Shown in pieces: positions 12,247 to 22,628 of a DNA stretch of 64,000 nt; the stretch's first letter is position 1; every line of letters begins with the position of its first letter. The position numbers and the translations under genes were made by a program. The notes beneath the pieces are model-generated. The model was not told the DNA's origin, made no database searches, and was given only the letters and a program-made list of their open reading frames with translations. Origin of the DNA: Ampelomyces quisqualis (taxonomy: Eukaryota; Ascomycota; Dothideomycetes; Pleosporales; Phaeosphaeriaceae); NCBI GenBank assembly GCA_018398575.1, contig JAGTXZ010000014.1, positions 1,488,001 through 1,552,000 of the forward strand. The letters are read 5' to 3'.

Positions 12247-13767
12247 TTATACAACTCGTACAGCTCTCGTCCTATCAGATGTGGCCTTCTTGACATGTAG
12301 TTGTTTCGTGCCCTTGTTGGCCCAGCGTGCAACTTGCTTCACCTTGGGTTCGAGTCTCGTCCTGCTTGAATCGACCTGCATCGCCGTAGATGTGTCGTCT
12401 TTTTTGTCCATCCCGATTCTTCGACTTTTGTGGCTGTCTGCAGTAGCGTACTTTGAGTCGGCTAGACCACTCTTTCGACCGTGCAAGGACCGACAAGCAC
12501 TTTTGGGAGTGTTCATTTCATGCTCGTCAACCTGTTCGACATTTGGTACGGTTTCAACAGCTTCCGGGGCTAGTAAGATGAGAGAATCCTGGCGAGCCAC
12601 CACCGGCTGCCGAGGTACGTCCTGCTTCTTTGACTTCTCTTCATCGCTTCGAAGGTGAAAAGTAGAGTTGGTAGATCCAATCATTACTGCTGACTTTGGT
12701 GACTGTTTGGTTGGAGCAGCAATGAAAGAAGGCTTTATGTCAACGGAACTGGTACTGCTAAGAAAGCGATCAGAAAGCTGCAGGCTCAGTGGTACTGCAG
12801 ACGCCTCATCCAGATCGATTAGCAGGTTCGATACTTGACTTGTAGGGCGAAAAGTCATCTCATTTGAGTGTGCAACTGGTGCGGGGGATCGCGAAGTTAT
12901 GGCTGAATCATTGACCGAAGGCTGATGCAGATGAGTGCGCGGGGCCGTCTCTCCGACTTGGAAGCTTTTGCCGTCGCCATGTCTTTTCGTAAAGGTTGAA
13001 GGATCGGGGAATATTCGTGGCTCTGATGCGTCACCGCGATCCTTGCTATCTTCATTTCCCGCAGCAAGACGACGCTGCATCCATGTTGGTCCTCGAGTAG
13101 TAACCGCAGACTTCTCTTTCCACCACCGCGGCAACTGCGTGAAGCCCAGCCCACGCAACTTCTCCATGGTGGGCATCTCGTGTTTGTACTTGCAACCAAC
13201 TGAGATGAACGCACATTCGCCAGTCTTGATCCAGTGAGTGCAGAATTCCTTCTTGGACGGGTCGGGCTCGATGCCGGAGGGGTATGGCATGCGATAGCCG
13301 AAGCGTTGAGCATCCTTGTGGTAAATCGAGGCAAAAGTGTCGGTTAGAGAAGCCAAAGACTTGTATGCAACTGGTTGCGAGATTTTGCGCGGATCGAGAG
13401 GCGGCGCAGCAGCCTTTTGTGGAAGCGTGCGCTGATCGGTCGGCTGGGATTCCTCAGTCTCTGCAGTTAGTTCAATCCGTACTTGGTGGTCAGGCGCCAG
13501 GAATCGAGACTTGGCCACTGGGGCATGTTGGTATGTCGAGGTGATCAAGGATTTCCGAATTGTGAGGGATGTTGCAACGTGTTCCGTCTCTTTCAGTAGC
13601 TTCCAACATTCGTCCGACATCTGACGGTGACTCAACTGTCGCGGAACTCCTTCCAGCTGAAAAGGAAGTTGGTCGACAGGGACTAAAGGGACCATCACGT
13701 TGCCACGCAGAATATAATAACGGAGTCCGTCCGGCATCCCGTTTGGCTGGGTCTGGGTAGCAACCAT
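12247..13767 (-). CDS. CCCH-type zinc-finger protein
   Basis: A single-exon ORF of 506 residues from ATG at 13767; the frame extends a little further upstream only through a TTG codon. One CCCH finger is visible, C176-x8-C185-x6-C192-x3-H196, followed by basic residues. This spacing is seen in a group of ascomycete proteins and is compatible with RNA binding. The N-terminal ~160 residues have a conserved look, while the region after the finger is low-complexity, Ser/Thr/Pro and charge rich, and likely disordered. The stop is only about 50 bp from the RIP-affected block, so the C terminus may have been altered or cut by the repeat boundary. The specific role is unknown. Confidence 0.8.
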   Translation of the reverse strand: MVATQTQPNGMPDGLRYYILRGNVMVPLVPVDQLPFQLEGVPRQLSHRQMSDECWKLLKETEHVATSLTIRKSLITSTYQHAPVAKSRFLAPDHQVRIELTAETEESQPTDQRTLPQKAAAPPLDPRKISQPVAYKSLASLTDTFASIYHKDAQRFGYRMPYPSGIEPDPSKKEFCTHWIKTGECAFISVGCKYKHEMPTMEKLRGLGFTQLPRWWKEKSAVTTRGPTWMQRRLAAGNEDSKDRGDASEPRIFPDPSTFTKRHGDGKSFQVGETAPRTHLHQPSVNDSAITSRSPAPVAHSNEMTFRPTSQVSNLLIDLDEASAVPLSLQLSDRFLSSTSSVDIKPSFIAAPTKQSPKSAVMIGSTNSTFHLRSDEEKSKKQDVPRQPVVARQDSLILLAPEAVETVPNVEQVDEHEMNTPKSACRSLHGRKSGLADSKYATADSHKSRRIGMDKKDDTSTAMQVDSSRTRLEPKVKQVARWANKGTKQLHVKKATSDRTRAVRVV

Positions 13768-15459
13768 GGTCGAAGTTTTGCCAATGCAATAGTCACCCAA
13801 ATCAGGATATACTTGTCGCGGATTTTTAGCTCTCTGTGCTTAGGATGAGTTGAACACTGGCAAGATATCAAAGTCATGCTGGGAATAAATTTCTGTTTAT
13901 ATGTCAGCGTCAGCAGTTGTGTGCGAGACAGCAAACCATGTCTCATTTTCCACAAACACTTGCATGTCGCACCCGCTTCGTGCAAACGGCAACCGTATAG
14001 CCGTGCAGGATTGTCTAGAGACCCAATCGGTTTGCGATCTATATTCGGGAAGAAAACGACAGGTGGAACATTGCCATGGTTGTGAGATTCCCTTATCCAG
14101 GCACCCGGGGACGCAAACACCAACCGAATGCACGTACCGGTACCGATTGCCAGCGTCCTTCCAACTTGTCGCGCGCGCAAGAACCAATGGTCGACAACCT
14201 ATTCATGTGTCTCATATGGCGCACGAGTCAAATGATATCCACCACTTGAGATCTGATTGCCTATATCTTGTAGCAGATGATCTGAGAACAGGAAGCTTGC
14301 GCGATTGACTCAGCGTACGGAGGTACATCTTCTCTTGTCAGAGTCCAGACCATATGCTGAACACGTGACACACCCTCTATTGAGACCATGTTTCAGGCTC
14401 TAAGCACTGGATGATCAGGACATCGATGAGTGCATTACATCGGAGTCTGCGAGCCAAGCACCCCATTGTTCCCATTGATCGGGTCTAGAGCGTGATGCTC
14501 CATGCTGCTATTCTTGGGAAACATTTTCTGCGTGTTCGAGGAATCATGCTGAGCACGGCACCCCAGATTGTGATGAGTGTATATTTAGTTTTTTAGATTT
14601 TGGCTGCCAAGCACGGCACAGGAAGGCATACTCGGGCCTAATGGTTTCTTTGAAAATGTTGCAAGCAACAAGCCCTAAATGGCTTGGTTGGGTTTGGAGT
14701 GAGTTACGCCAAAAATGCAATTAGCCAGGAGATTGCGCAGAAATGGGCAGATACAATTGGCGATCTGCTAGAGCTCAGGATGCACCCAAGCTGTAGTAGT
14801 CCTGACTCCATGGAAACGTGGACGCAACAAGCAGAAGATTTTCGCGTCTAGTACACACTAAGATTGTTTTAGCCTTTTCCCAAGCCTTGGCCACAAATCA
14901 GGTGACTCCTACGCCTTTTATCGTTGAGCTGGCGCGTTGCTTACAATCTCAACTTCCTCACGATATCTAGAGCCTCTAGATCAGCACTATTGCGGCGGGC
15001 GGCATTTCGCAAAGAGGCGCGAATCGTGGCGATCAGAAATAGCAAAAACAGCAGTCGTGAAGGCTTCAAAGCCTCACAACTCAATCCCAAAAAATGAGCT
15101 TTAGAAGCAGAGAAATGTGGTAGTGCACGGGCACTTTCTGGATGGGAAAACAGCTGATTCAGCATGGTAAGATTCACTCGGTCTTTCATCGGTCCTGACA
15201 CTATGCATTATTTTATTCAATCCGTACTGTGTAGGTCTGTGTGGTCACAAGTTTGTAAACTACAGCATGAAGACAAGCGCGCCCTTTCCTATTCGTTGCA
15301 GCCCTCGTTCTGGTCTGTGTTAAAGACCTTGTATGGTACATAAGTTACCAACCCTTGTTCTCCACGGACAACACTTTCGGCTCACACTACAACACTTACT
15401 ACATAAGTAGGTCTTACTCGTCGGTAGAGCCAACCCCTATTGAATTTACACCGTCAACC
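13768..15459. other. Intergenic region without a convincing gene
   Basis: About 1.7 kb of GC-balanced DNA. Several overlapping open frames of 60-160 codons occur on both strands near 13.7-14.3 kb, but none has a family motif, splice support or a good start. One minus-strand frame near 14941-15201 begins only at GTG. I treat the region as the upstream regions of the two flanking divergent genes. Confidence 0.5.
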
Positions 15460-16817
15460 ATGAAAGTACATTCTTTAGTGTTTGCTGCAGCTTTGCTTGC
15501 ATTCTCTCAAGGCAAACCAGTCACCCACAATCCTGTTCCTAGCGGTCTCATAAACAATTCTACCAATGTGTTCGATCACGATGTGCCAAGATATTTATCC
15601 TTCCACGAAGGGTCAACTGGCAGCCTGTCCACTGCACAGCCTCGTCGGCATGATAAACGCCACAGGCGAAAAGGAGCGAGTGACGACGTTTGGTACCATT
15701 ACGTGATCAAGGGCGGCACGTTAGTGGAACAGATGTTTTACTCAGACTATGACGCCGCCCAGCTGTACCCAGAGCCTAAGACTACAGCGAAAAGCCCTTA
15801 CAGTGTGCGTAAGTGTTCTTTAGAGCCCCTGAGCCTACGGACACGCAGGATTTGTCTTCTAACAACGAGCACAGATACTCTGAGACAGTGGGGGTACGCG
15901 ATGTACTCAGTTGACGACTTCGCATACCGCGACTTTGGTCCAGTTGAAGAGAATTTAGGTGAAGAGAATCCAGGTAAAGAGAAGCCAAGTAAAGAGAAAC
16001 TCTGGGGTATTTCACCGTTCCTCCAGCGTCACGGCTTTTCCACTATGTGCATAGAGGAGGGAGGGCAATGGCGCGCCGCGTTGATTACGCACTGGACACG
16101 AGAGAAATCAGAATGGGAAACGCTGGCGAAACAGCAGTACAGAGGTCCAGATGGTATAACCAGACCAGTACGTCCACCGAGTTCGAACTCCCTTTAAAAG
16201 ACTCGCTAACAGTAACAAGGCAACTGGCGGCTTTTTTTACATGTCTGTGCTACCTAATGGCGGTATCATGGCACAAAATCGACTGAGCCCATGGGAGGCA
16301 CTTCAAACACTGCACAAAAATGCAGTTCCTACTGACTTACCAGCAATGCAGAAATCATCAGACATGATGTGGGCAATGTGGGAATTCTTTGTTCCAATCC
16401 AGCAACAACAAAGTATCAAGTTCTTTATTACCCTTGCAATAGAGAACAAAACCACGCTTTCCCTTATCCGACGTGCTCTTGACACAGAAGGTGAGACTCT
16501 AAAGCCAGAGGGTGTAGAGATATCTATGAAAACAGAAGCTGGAAGGGCATTACTAGGTACTTAGCCTTGTGCCTGAACGTACAAACATTGCATCTAACGC
16601 TAGATTAGCCTCCCCTAACGGCGCAGGTTTTGCGTACTTTCTTATTGAGCACAAAGCTGAGATTGGCTTCAAGGCTATCGACTATGTAATTGTTATGGAG
16701 TGCGAGGACCAGAAGCCATCAGCATGTTTGGTCTTTGTTGTCAAAGAGCTTCACTGGCCCCGACCAAAGTGGTTGTGGCGGACCAAAGAATCAACCCAAT
16801 GGAAAGCGACACCTTGA
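15460..16817 (+). CDS. Predicted secreted protein, four exons, candidate effector
   Basis: Proposed exons are 15460-15808, 15875-16167, 16220-16556 and 16609-16817. They join in frame to 395 residues. Every intron has GT-AG ends, and CTAAC branch sites are visible. The protein starts MKVHSLVFAAALLAFSQG, a typical signal peptide, and then has KR/RR dibasic sites (around residues 60-70) suited to Kex2-like processing. An imperfect five-residue repeat (EENLG/EENPG/KEKPS/KEKLW) encoded by 15-bp units lies near 15945-16005. The first 66-bp intron has no stop, so it is easily missed; splicing it gives a smooth LRQWGYAMYS segment. From memory this resembles an uncharacterised Pleosporales protein family. 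No enzymatic motif is recognised. The last ~25 residues look unlike the rest. Confidence 0.72.
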
Positions 16818-17263
16818 CACAAAGGAGAAGACAAGAAGAGCCAGAGACGAACAGGGCCTAGTAGGGGGGTAGAATGTTAAGCGCTGCTGCGCTGTCTCGT
16901 GGGGACGTCCGACGCACACCTTTAGGATATACTAGCATGGAGTCGCGGTAACACGGTTGACCTGAATATGGGGCATCCTCCATGGGTACACATTGTGGGA
17001 GACACGATCCTGACAGGATGGCATGATTGTACTTGTATTGTCGCAGCAACGCCCTTTCATAGCCGTCCTACCTAGGATGACACGCGTAGTCGAGGAATGC
17101 TTCACACGCGCGCCAAACTCCCTTCCCTCGCTTGGCAACTACATATCCAGCGCTGCAGCCCACTCCTGCAGGCGGATTCTCCGTCTCCCATTTTCCACAG
17201 CCATTCCTTCACGGCCCCATCGCACTGTTTCCAAAGAGGGCGGCAAACCTATTCCACAGCAAC
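16818..17263. other. Intergenic, with a possible LTR-edge relic
   Basis: The region contains a purine-rich stretch ending GTAGGGGGGTAGAA (about 16860-16873), followed by TGTTA. This resembles a polypurine tract next to an LTR start. No second LTR was found, so the identification is weak. Otherwise it is the upstream region of the membrane-protein gene. Confidence 0.3.
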
Positions 17264-17797
17264 ATGTCGACCGAAACCACGGCGCTCGCGTCAAGCCACA
17301 CTTGGACACCCACGCGCCGCTCTTCCTGGAAAGACCGTGCTTGCGGCGCCAAAACACACGACAAAGCGTCTCAACCACTGATGGACGAAAAACAGGGTCC
17401 TCCCACGTCCTCCAATCCCTTCCCGCATTCCTTGGCCAGCACGCCGACGCCCGCAGCGCACAGCCCGGACATTGAAGCGCAACCAACGTCGTCGTCGAGC
17501 AAGGCGGCGGCTAAGCGTCATCGCATGGGTGCGTGTGCCATGCTATTCTGCGTTCTGTTGATCTGGGGCGTGTTCCTATTTGGCGCGGCGGTGTTGCTGG
17601 ACACGCTGTGTCCCGGGGCGCTGAAGCAGAAGATGGCGGGCATGAGGGCGGAGCTGGGAGATACCGAGAGGGCGGTGAGGGTGCTGAAGAGTACGGTTGA
17701 GGGGTTGGTGGGGTATGTTGGAGAGTTGAGGGGTGGGGTGGGGATGGTTGGTGCTGGAGACGCCGGTGGTGAGCTGGCTATGACTGGGGGCATGTGA
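17264..17797 (+). CDS. Single-pass membrane protein, unknown function
   Basis: The ATG at 17264 gives 177 residues; the frame extends upstream only via TTG. The N-terminal ~85 residues are Ser/Thr/Pro-rich and polar. They are followed by a basic stretch (KAAAKRHR) and one strong transmembrane helix (MLFCVLLIWGVFLFGAAVLL), then about 60 residues with an amphipathic, possibly coiled-coil character and a Gly-rich end. By the positive-inside rule the N terminus would be cytosolic. No family was recognised. It lies 136 bp upstream of the HECT ligase ATG on the same strand. Confidence 0.6.
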   Translation: MSTETTALASSHTWTPTRRSSWKDRACGAKTHDKASQPLMDEKQGPPTSSNPFPHSLASTPTPAAHSPDIEAQPTSSSSKAAAKRHRMGACAMLFCVLLIWGVFLFGAAVLLDTLCPGALKQKMAGMRAELGDTERAVRVLKSTVEGLVGYVGELRGGVGMVGAGDAGGELAMTGGM

Positions 17798-17933
17798 CGG
17801 GGACGCAGACGGGCACGAGTGACGACGGGTAGTCAAGTGAAGGCTAAACTAGCGCCGCTGGTGGATGCCGAGTGCAGTTATCAATACGACCCTTGCCACC
17901 CTCCTGCCTCTGCTGCCTGCGCCCTACGCGACC

Positions 17934-20900
17934 ATGTTCACCGGCTTCACGGGCAGCACGCGCCGCCCGCGCAACGTCAACCTCGGCGGCCGCAAGACGA
18001 CTGCGTTGGGCGCCCCGCCCGCCAGCGGATCGCAAGCCGCCCTCGACCGCGCCCAGCACGACCGCGCCCAGCGACAGCGCGAGCGCGACACCCTCGCCGC
18101 CGCCCGGCAGATCCAGCGGGTCTGGAGGGGCCACGCCGCCCGCCAGCACGTCGCCGATGGCCTGCGGCGGTCGTGGGACGGCACAGAACAGCCGGCACGC
18201 GCTGCGTCACCGCCGCCGCCGCCGCCGCCGCCGCCGTACGCCGCCGAGAAAGAGGCACTGGCCCAGCTGCGGCGGCTGCTACGCTTCGCCTCGCCCGCGC
18301 GCGACGACGACGTGCGCAGGATACAGCACTATGGCACGCGCCGCATGCCCATGGCCCCCGCGCCCTCGACGGCGCCGTGGCCCGCCCTGTACCTCGGCCT
18401 GCAGCGCCTGCTGCTGGCCGTCCTCCAACGGCACGCCAAGGCCTCGACGCTCTCCTGGCCCACTGCCGCCCGCCTCGTCCAGCTCCTGCGCTTCGTCGCC
18501 GACCAGATCCCCGCCGAAACGTCGCACAACGCCGCACTCTACTACCGCACGCTCGCCGACGCCGTCACCACGCTCGAGCCGGCCCTGCGCGACACCAACC
18601 CGGCCAGCGCAGAGGCGTGGCACACCATTCTCCGCACCGTCCTCTCCCCGCTCACCACACTCACGCCGTACACACTGGATGCATACGAAGCCTTTGCTCA
18701 CCTGTTCATGATCCTTCCCCTCCTCAGCTCCGCCTCCCCTCCGTCCTCGATACGCACCTTCCGCGACAACCTTGCCGCCGCCATCAACTACAAGCTACTC
18801 GCCAGTGCTCTCGCCGCGCTTTTCAGGGCCTCCGGTCTACAGGCCCAGCCACACCTGCAAAGCACCGCCAGCCGCTTACGACTGCTTGGCCTGTTCATCT
18901 ACTTCCACCGCTACGCCCACAACTTCAACACGCCCGAAGCCTACACCGTGCACAGGGACTTCGTTGTAGTCGTCTCCCTGCTGCTGAACTCGCTTCCCGT
19001 GAACATAGTCGACGGCGCACATCGCATTTCCCAAGTTGAAGACGACCCGGTCGCAGACGTAGCGATAACAGAAGACGCCACACGCTTTTTGAAGGAGCAG
19101 ATACTCTCTTTGGTGAACCAAGACGGCATTGGCAGTCTGCTCACCGGACTATCACAATCAGCCGAGGCATCGGACGACGAGAAAGTCGAAGAAGCGAGAC
19201 AGCTTGCCAACTACGCATTGGCTCTGCTCCGATTTTTTCCCCGACGTGGCGACGAGATAAGAATGTGGCTGTACATTGGCCCCCCAAATACACACTCTGG
19301 CCAGAGCACACGCAAGCTCCCAGCGATACGATACTTCTGGGACGCCTCGAAACATTCTTCCGTCTACGCAACCATTTTCCGCGATTCCAGAGCAGCTATC
19401 GAGCTCCTCAAGCCCAAGGTTCCCGCAGCCATCGCCTCAGACCCGGCAGCTGGGTTCTGGCAACCAGCACAACAAGAGGTCAAACAGGGCGCTTCGGTCG
19501 CTGACGAATGGCGAGTTATATTGGTCTTCTTGGAGTTATACACATTCGTCCTCAAAGTCACCGACGATGAAGAGTTCTTCTCAGCTGGGAAACAAGATCC
19601 ATCGTCCGCTCAAGTTCGCGACAGTGGCCTATTCCTGCCTGAAGTTCAAAGTTTGACCACCTTTTTGAAAAACCTCGGCTTCACTCTGTACTTCAACGCA
19701 GCGTCCTTGACCAGCGAGGAAGACGCCTCCAACGGCAGGACGGGCATCAATTTCTTCAGCACACATGCGTCTGAATCGTATACTAGGAAGGAGCCAGTTG
19801 AGCCCTCAATTGGCGGCGTGGCAGGCTTGAAGATGGATTATGTAAAAGGACTAGTCACAGGGCTTCTTCGCATGGTGTATGAAAGAGACTCGCGGCGCAA
19901 ATTCCTGCCGCAGGATCACTGGTTGATGACCTCACGCTTCGACATGACTGGTTTCATTCCTGCTGTTGTGCAAGAGGAAGAGTCACGTCACATGATTCAG
20001 GAGCAAGATGCGGATGAAGGAGATGACGAAGAAGAAGAGCTAGACGAGACCCCACAGCTCATTGGCACGGGACGAACGCAACAACAACGAAGACTAGAAA
20101 GACTGCAGCGACAGCAACGCAAGGCCTCACGAAGAAAGCATTTGCAAGCCGTAGCTCCGCGCCTACAGATTCTACAAAACATGCCATTCTGCATCCCCTT
20201 CACTACAAGAGTCAAGATATTCCGCGAATTTGTGCTTTTGGACATGATCAAGCGACGAGGTGCTCCAGATGCCGAGTCTTGGCGACTTAGGATCATGCAG
20301 CGACCTGATGCTGGCCGCCATTTCGAGATGCATACTGCGAAGATCAGGAGGGAGAATGAGTTCGAGGACGCGTTTGAACAATTCTTCCCGCTCGGCGTGC
20401 GACTGAAAGAGCCGATTCAGATTACTTTCATGGATCAATTCGGCTCTCCCGAAGCGGGCATCGACGGCGGAGGTGTGACAAAGGAGTTTTTGACTAGCGT
20501 AACTAATCGAGCGTTCATGTCAAGAAAAGACATTGAAATGTTCATCGAGAACGACCAGCACTTGCTGTATCCAAATCCTACAGCAGTCGAGGAACTCAAA
20601 GCCGCATTGAGACAAGCCGGTTTCAACGAGAAGTCGGCAGAGTTCCGGCTCCAGATCTCCAACCTGCTTCAACGCTATGAGTTCTTGGGTCGCATCATTG
20701 GCAAGTGTTTGTACGAAGGCATCTTGGTAGACGTGAACTTTGCGCCGTTCTTTTTACGCAAGTGGGCCCTCACCGGCGGCGAAGGTCATGCACCAAATGA
20801 GTCTAGCTACCGACCCACTCTCAATGATCTCCGCGACCTTGACGAGGAGCTATACCAAGGTCTGCACAAACTGAAAACTTACCCAGGCGATGTCGAAGAC

Positions 20901-21548
20901 TTTTCCCTCAATTTCACCGTCACCGACACCGTTGTCACGGATCACACAACATCTCCTAAGAAGACCATGGCTGTCGACAAAGAACTGAAACCTGACGGCT
21001 CGAACACTGCCGTCACTAACCAGAATCGCCTTGTTTACATCAGCTACATGGCGCGACATCGACTGCAAAATCAACCCTACCTTCAAACAAGCGCCTTCCT
21101 CCGCGGCCTCCGCACAATGGTCCAACCCTCGTGGCTCTCCATGTTCAACCACTCTGAGCTCCAAACCCTCGTCAGCGGCACCCGCACATCCATTGACGTC
21201 GAGGACCTGCGTCGTTCGACCTCCTACGGTGGCGTATACGTCATTGGCAACGACGGCCTTGAACACCCCACCATCCAGCTCTTTTGGAAGGTCATGAAGG
21301 AATTTTCCGACGAGCAACGTCGTGCTGTGCTGAAATTTGTTACTAGTACGCCGCGTGCGCCGCTATTGGGCTTCGGAACGTTGAATCCGAGGTTCAGTAT
21401 AAGGGATGGGGGCAGCGACCCGCAGAGGTTGCCCAGTACGAGTACCTGCGTCAACCTGCTCAAGCTTCCAATCTACAAGGATGAAGCGGTGCTCAAGGAG
21501 AAGTTGCTGTATAGTGTGTTCTCAGGGGCTGGGTTTGATTTGAGTTGA
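17934..21548 (+). CDS. HUL5: HECT E3 ubiquitin ligase, Hul5/UBE3C-like
   Basis: A single-exon ORF. The ATG at 17934 gives 1204 residues and starts MFTGFTGSTRRPRNVNLGGR, the conserved N terminus of this family. An in-frame ATG at 17865 would add 23 residues. An IQ motif (IQRVWRGHAAR) lies at about residues 60-70, followed by a nine-Pro run encoded by CCG repeats. The middle is helical, an acidic stretch lies near 20020, and the C-terminal ~350 residues form the HECT domain (GIDGGGVTKEFLTSV). The catalytic cysteine is in LPSTSTCVNLLKLP at residue 1172 (codon 21447-21449). The yeast homologue is a proteasome-associated E4-type ligase that extends ubiquitin chains in quality control, and the same role is inferred here. 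Confidence 0.93.
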   Translation: MFTGFTGSTRRPRNVNLGGRKTTALGAPPASGSQAALDRAQHDRAQRQRERDTLAAARQIQRVWRGHAARQHVADGLRRSWDGTEQPARAASPPPPPPPPPYAAEKEALAQLRRLLRFASPARDDDVRRIQHYGTRRMPMAPAPSTAPWPALYLGLQRLLLAVLQRHAKASTLSWPTAARLVQLLRFVADQIPAETSHNAALYYRTLADAVTTLEPALRDTNPASAEAWHTILRTVLSPLTTLTPYTLDAYEAFAHLFMILPLLSSASPPSSIRTFRDNLAAAINYKLLASALAALFRASGLQAQPHLQSTASRLRLLGLFIYFHRYAHNFNTPEAYTVHRDFVVVVSLLLNSLPVNIVDGAHRISQVEDDPVADVAITEDATRFLKEQILSLVNQDGIGSLLTGLSQSAEASDDEKVEEARQLANYALALLRFFPRRGDEIRMWLYIGPPNTHSGQSTRKLPAIRYFWDASKHSSVYATIFRDSRAAIELLKPKVPAAIASDPAAGFWQPAQQEVKQGASVADEWRVILVFLELYTFVLKVTDDEEFFSAGKQDPSSAQVRDSGLFLPEVQSLTTFLKNLGFTLYFNAASLTSEEDASNGRTGINFFSTHASESYTRKEPVEPSIGGVAGLKMDYVKGLVTGLLRMVYERDSRRKFLPQDHWLMTSRFDMTGFIPAVVQEEESRHMIQEQDADEGDDEEEELDETPQLIGTGRTQQQRRLERLQRQQRKASRRKHLQAVAPRLQILQNMPFCIPFTTRVKIFREFVLLDMIKRRGAPDAESWRLRIMQRPDAGRHFEMHTAKIRRENEFEDAFEQFFPLGVRLKEPIQITFMDQFGSPEAGIDGGGVTKEFLTSVTNRAFMSRKDIEMFIENDQHLLYPNPTAVEELKAALRQAGFNEKSAEFRLQISNLLQRYEFLGRIIGKCLYEGILVDVNFAPFFLRKWALTGGEGHAPNESSYRPTLNDLRDLDEELYQGLHKLKTYPGDVEDFSLNFTVTDTVVTDHTTSPKKTMAVDKELKPDGSNTAVTNQNRLVYISYMARHRLQNQPYLQTSAFLRGLRTMVQPSWLSMFNHSELQTLVSGTRTSIDVEDLRRSTSYGGVYVIGNDGLEHPTIQLFWKVMKEFSDEQRRAVLKFVTSTPRAPLLGFGTLNPRFSIRDGGSDPQRLPSTSTCVNLLKLPIYKDEAVLKEKLLYSVFSGAGFDLS

Positions 21549-21828
21549 GCTGTGAGACAGACAGGATGTAGACATGCTAGGCTTGTAAAGTATGAATTAC
21601 TTTGTACAATGAGTAGTCAGAAGTGTAAGGAACAGTGAGTTTGCCTTTGCTCCATTACTCAGTGACGCGAAATGGATTTCCCTCATTGTGGCTCAAGAAG
21701 CATCGAACGGTTGAGGCGTTCTACTCTGAGTATACAATATTCTTCTCCTTAGGGATCAGCCCCATCATCTCCCAACACCAATGCATTCGCATAGATCAGC
21801 CCGTACAAAATTATCAGGATCACCTGTC

Positions 21829-22560
21829 CTAATTGTCAGCTTTTGTACTCTTTCTTAGTGCCACAGAATACGGATATAGTACGCTCACGCCATAGAACAC
21901 AATACCCAACACCCCCTCCTCAGAATCGTCTCCGCCAACTCCGTCCTCGCGATCCTGGGCGCCACTGCACACTTGAACGGCCCCAACAGTCTATTAAAAT
22001 GTGACCACACTCGCACAAAAAACTTACATTAGCATGACCTTCAAGCCATGTTCTCTCCACAGCTCCAGTAGACACGGTGCGCCGCCAAAAATCTTTCGCC
22101 AAAGTGGACATGTACGCGCTATGATTGACGCCGTGTTGGATGCGCGAAGTGGATTTGGCGAGGAGGTGGTGAAGCCCATGTATGCGATTGATTGTCCGGT
22201 AGGGGATACGATGTTTCGGATCGTTGCGTCCGAAGTGGTGAAATCTTCATGTTCTCAATACCCGGGATGTTTGGCATATTGGGCTCAACATGGAGACCAG
22301 TGGAGATTGCAACGTGTGGGCATTTGCATGTTCGCTCCTTGTTCTCCCTTGTTTTCGTTATGCTTGTCTGTGTACTTCACACACGATGCTTCCATTGCTG
22401 GTCTGTCGACTTGGCAAGCAGTTCAATGATTGTAACTGCTCCACGTATGTGTACAGAGACTCGACATATTTTGGTAGAGGAATTTCATCTGGGTTTTCGA
22501 GAGGGAAGCGGTGGTCAGAAAGGTTTTCAATTGCTTGGAAGATACAAGCTCAGCATTTCC
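21829..22560 (-). pseudogene. Decayed flavin-containing monooxygenase-like gene
   Basis: Minus-strand fragments in three frames match FMO sequence in the expected order. AELVSSKQL begins near 22554. A frame-shifted block SDHRFPLENPDEIPLPKYV follows, then TGLHVEPNMPNIPGIEN near 22270, then a C-terminal-like block (RNIVSPTGQSIAYMGFTT) near 22200. The N-terminal FAD-binding GxGxxG region is absent. The long central part between the PGIEN and RNIV blocks is also missing, and at least two frameshifts are present. A GTAAGT-TAG intron is possible near 21995-22030. It is non-functional. The adjacent, divergent flavoprotein relic suggests that the pair once shared a promoter. Confidence 0.68.
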
Positions 22561-22628
22561 ATATCCAGGGTAGTGAAAGTTGCTGCCAGCGCTGTCTTCG
22601 CTGTTGAACTTTCTGCTGACGGCAGGGC

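Noticed and set aside
13876..14308. Overlapping open frames of 69-161 codons on both strands
   Set aside because: No motif, no splice support and no ATG-context preference. They overlap each other in different frames, as expected in GC-balanced intergenic DNA.
14941..15201. 86-codon minus-strand open frame with a hydrophobic stretch
   Set aside because: It starts only at GTG, has no family motif, and lies in a region with several equal-sized chance frames.
17977..19039. Long open frames in other frames of the HECT gene (up to 406 codons)
   Set aside because: These are by-products of very GC-rich codon use, Arg/Pro/Ala-biased without domains. The HECT frame explains the region fully.
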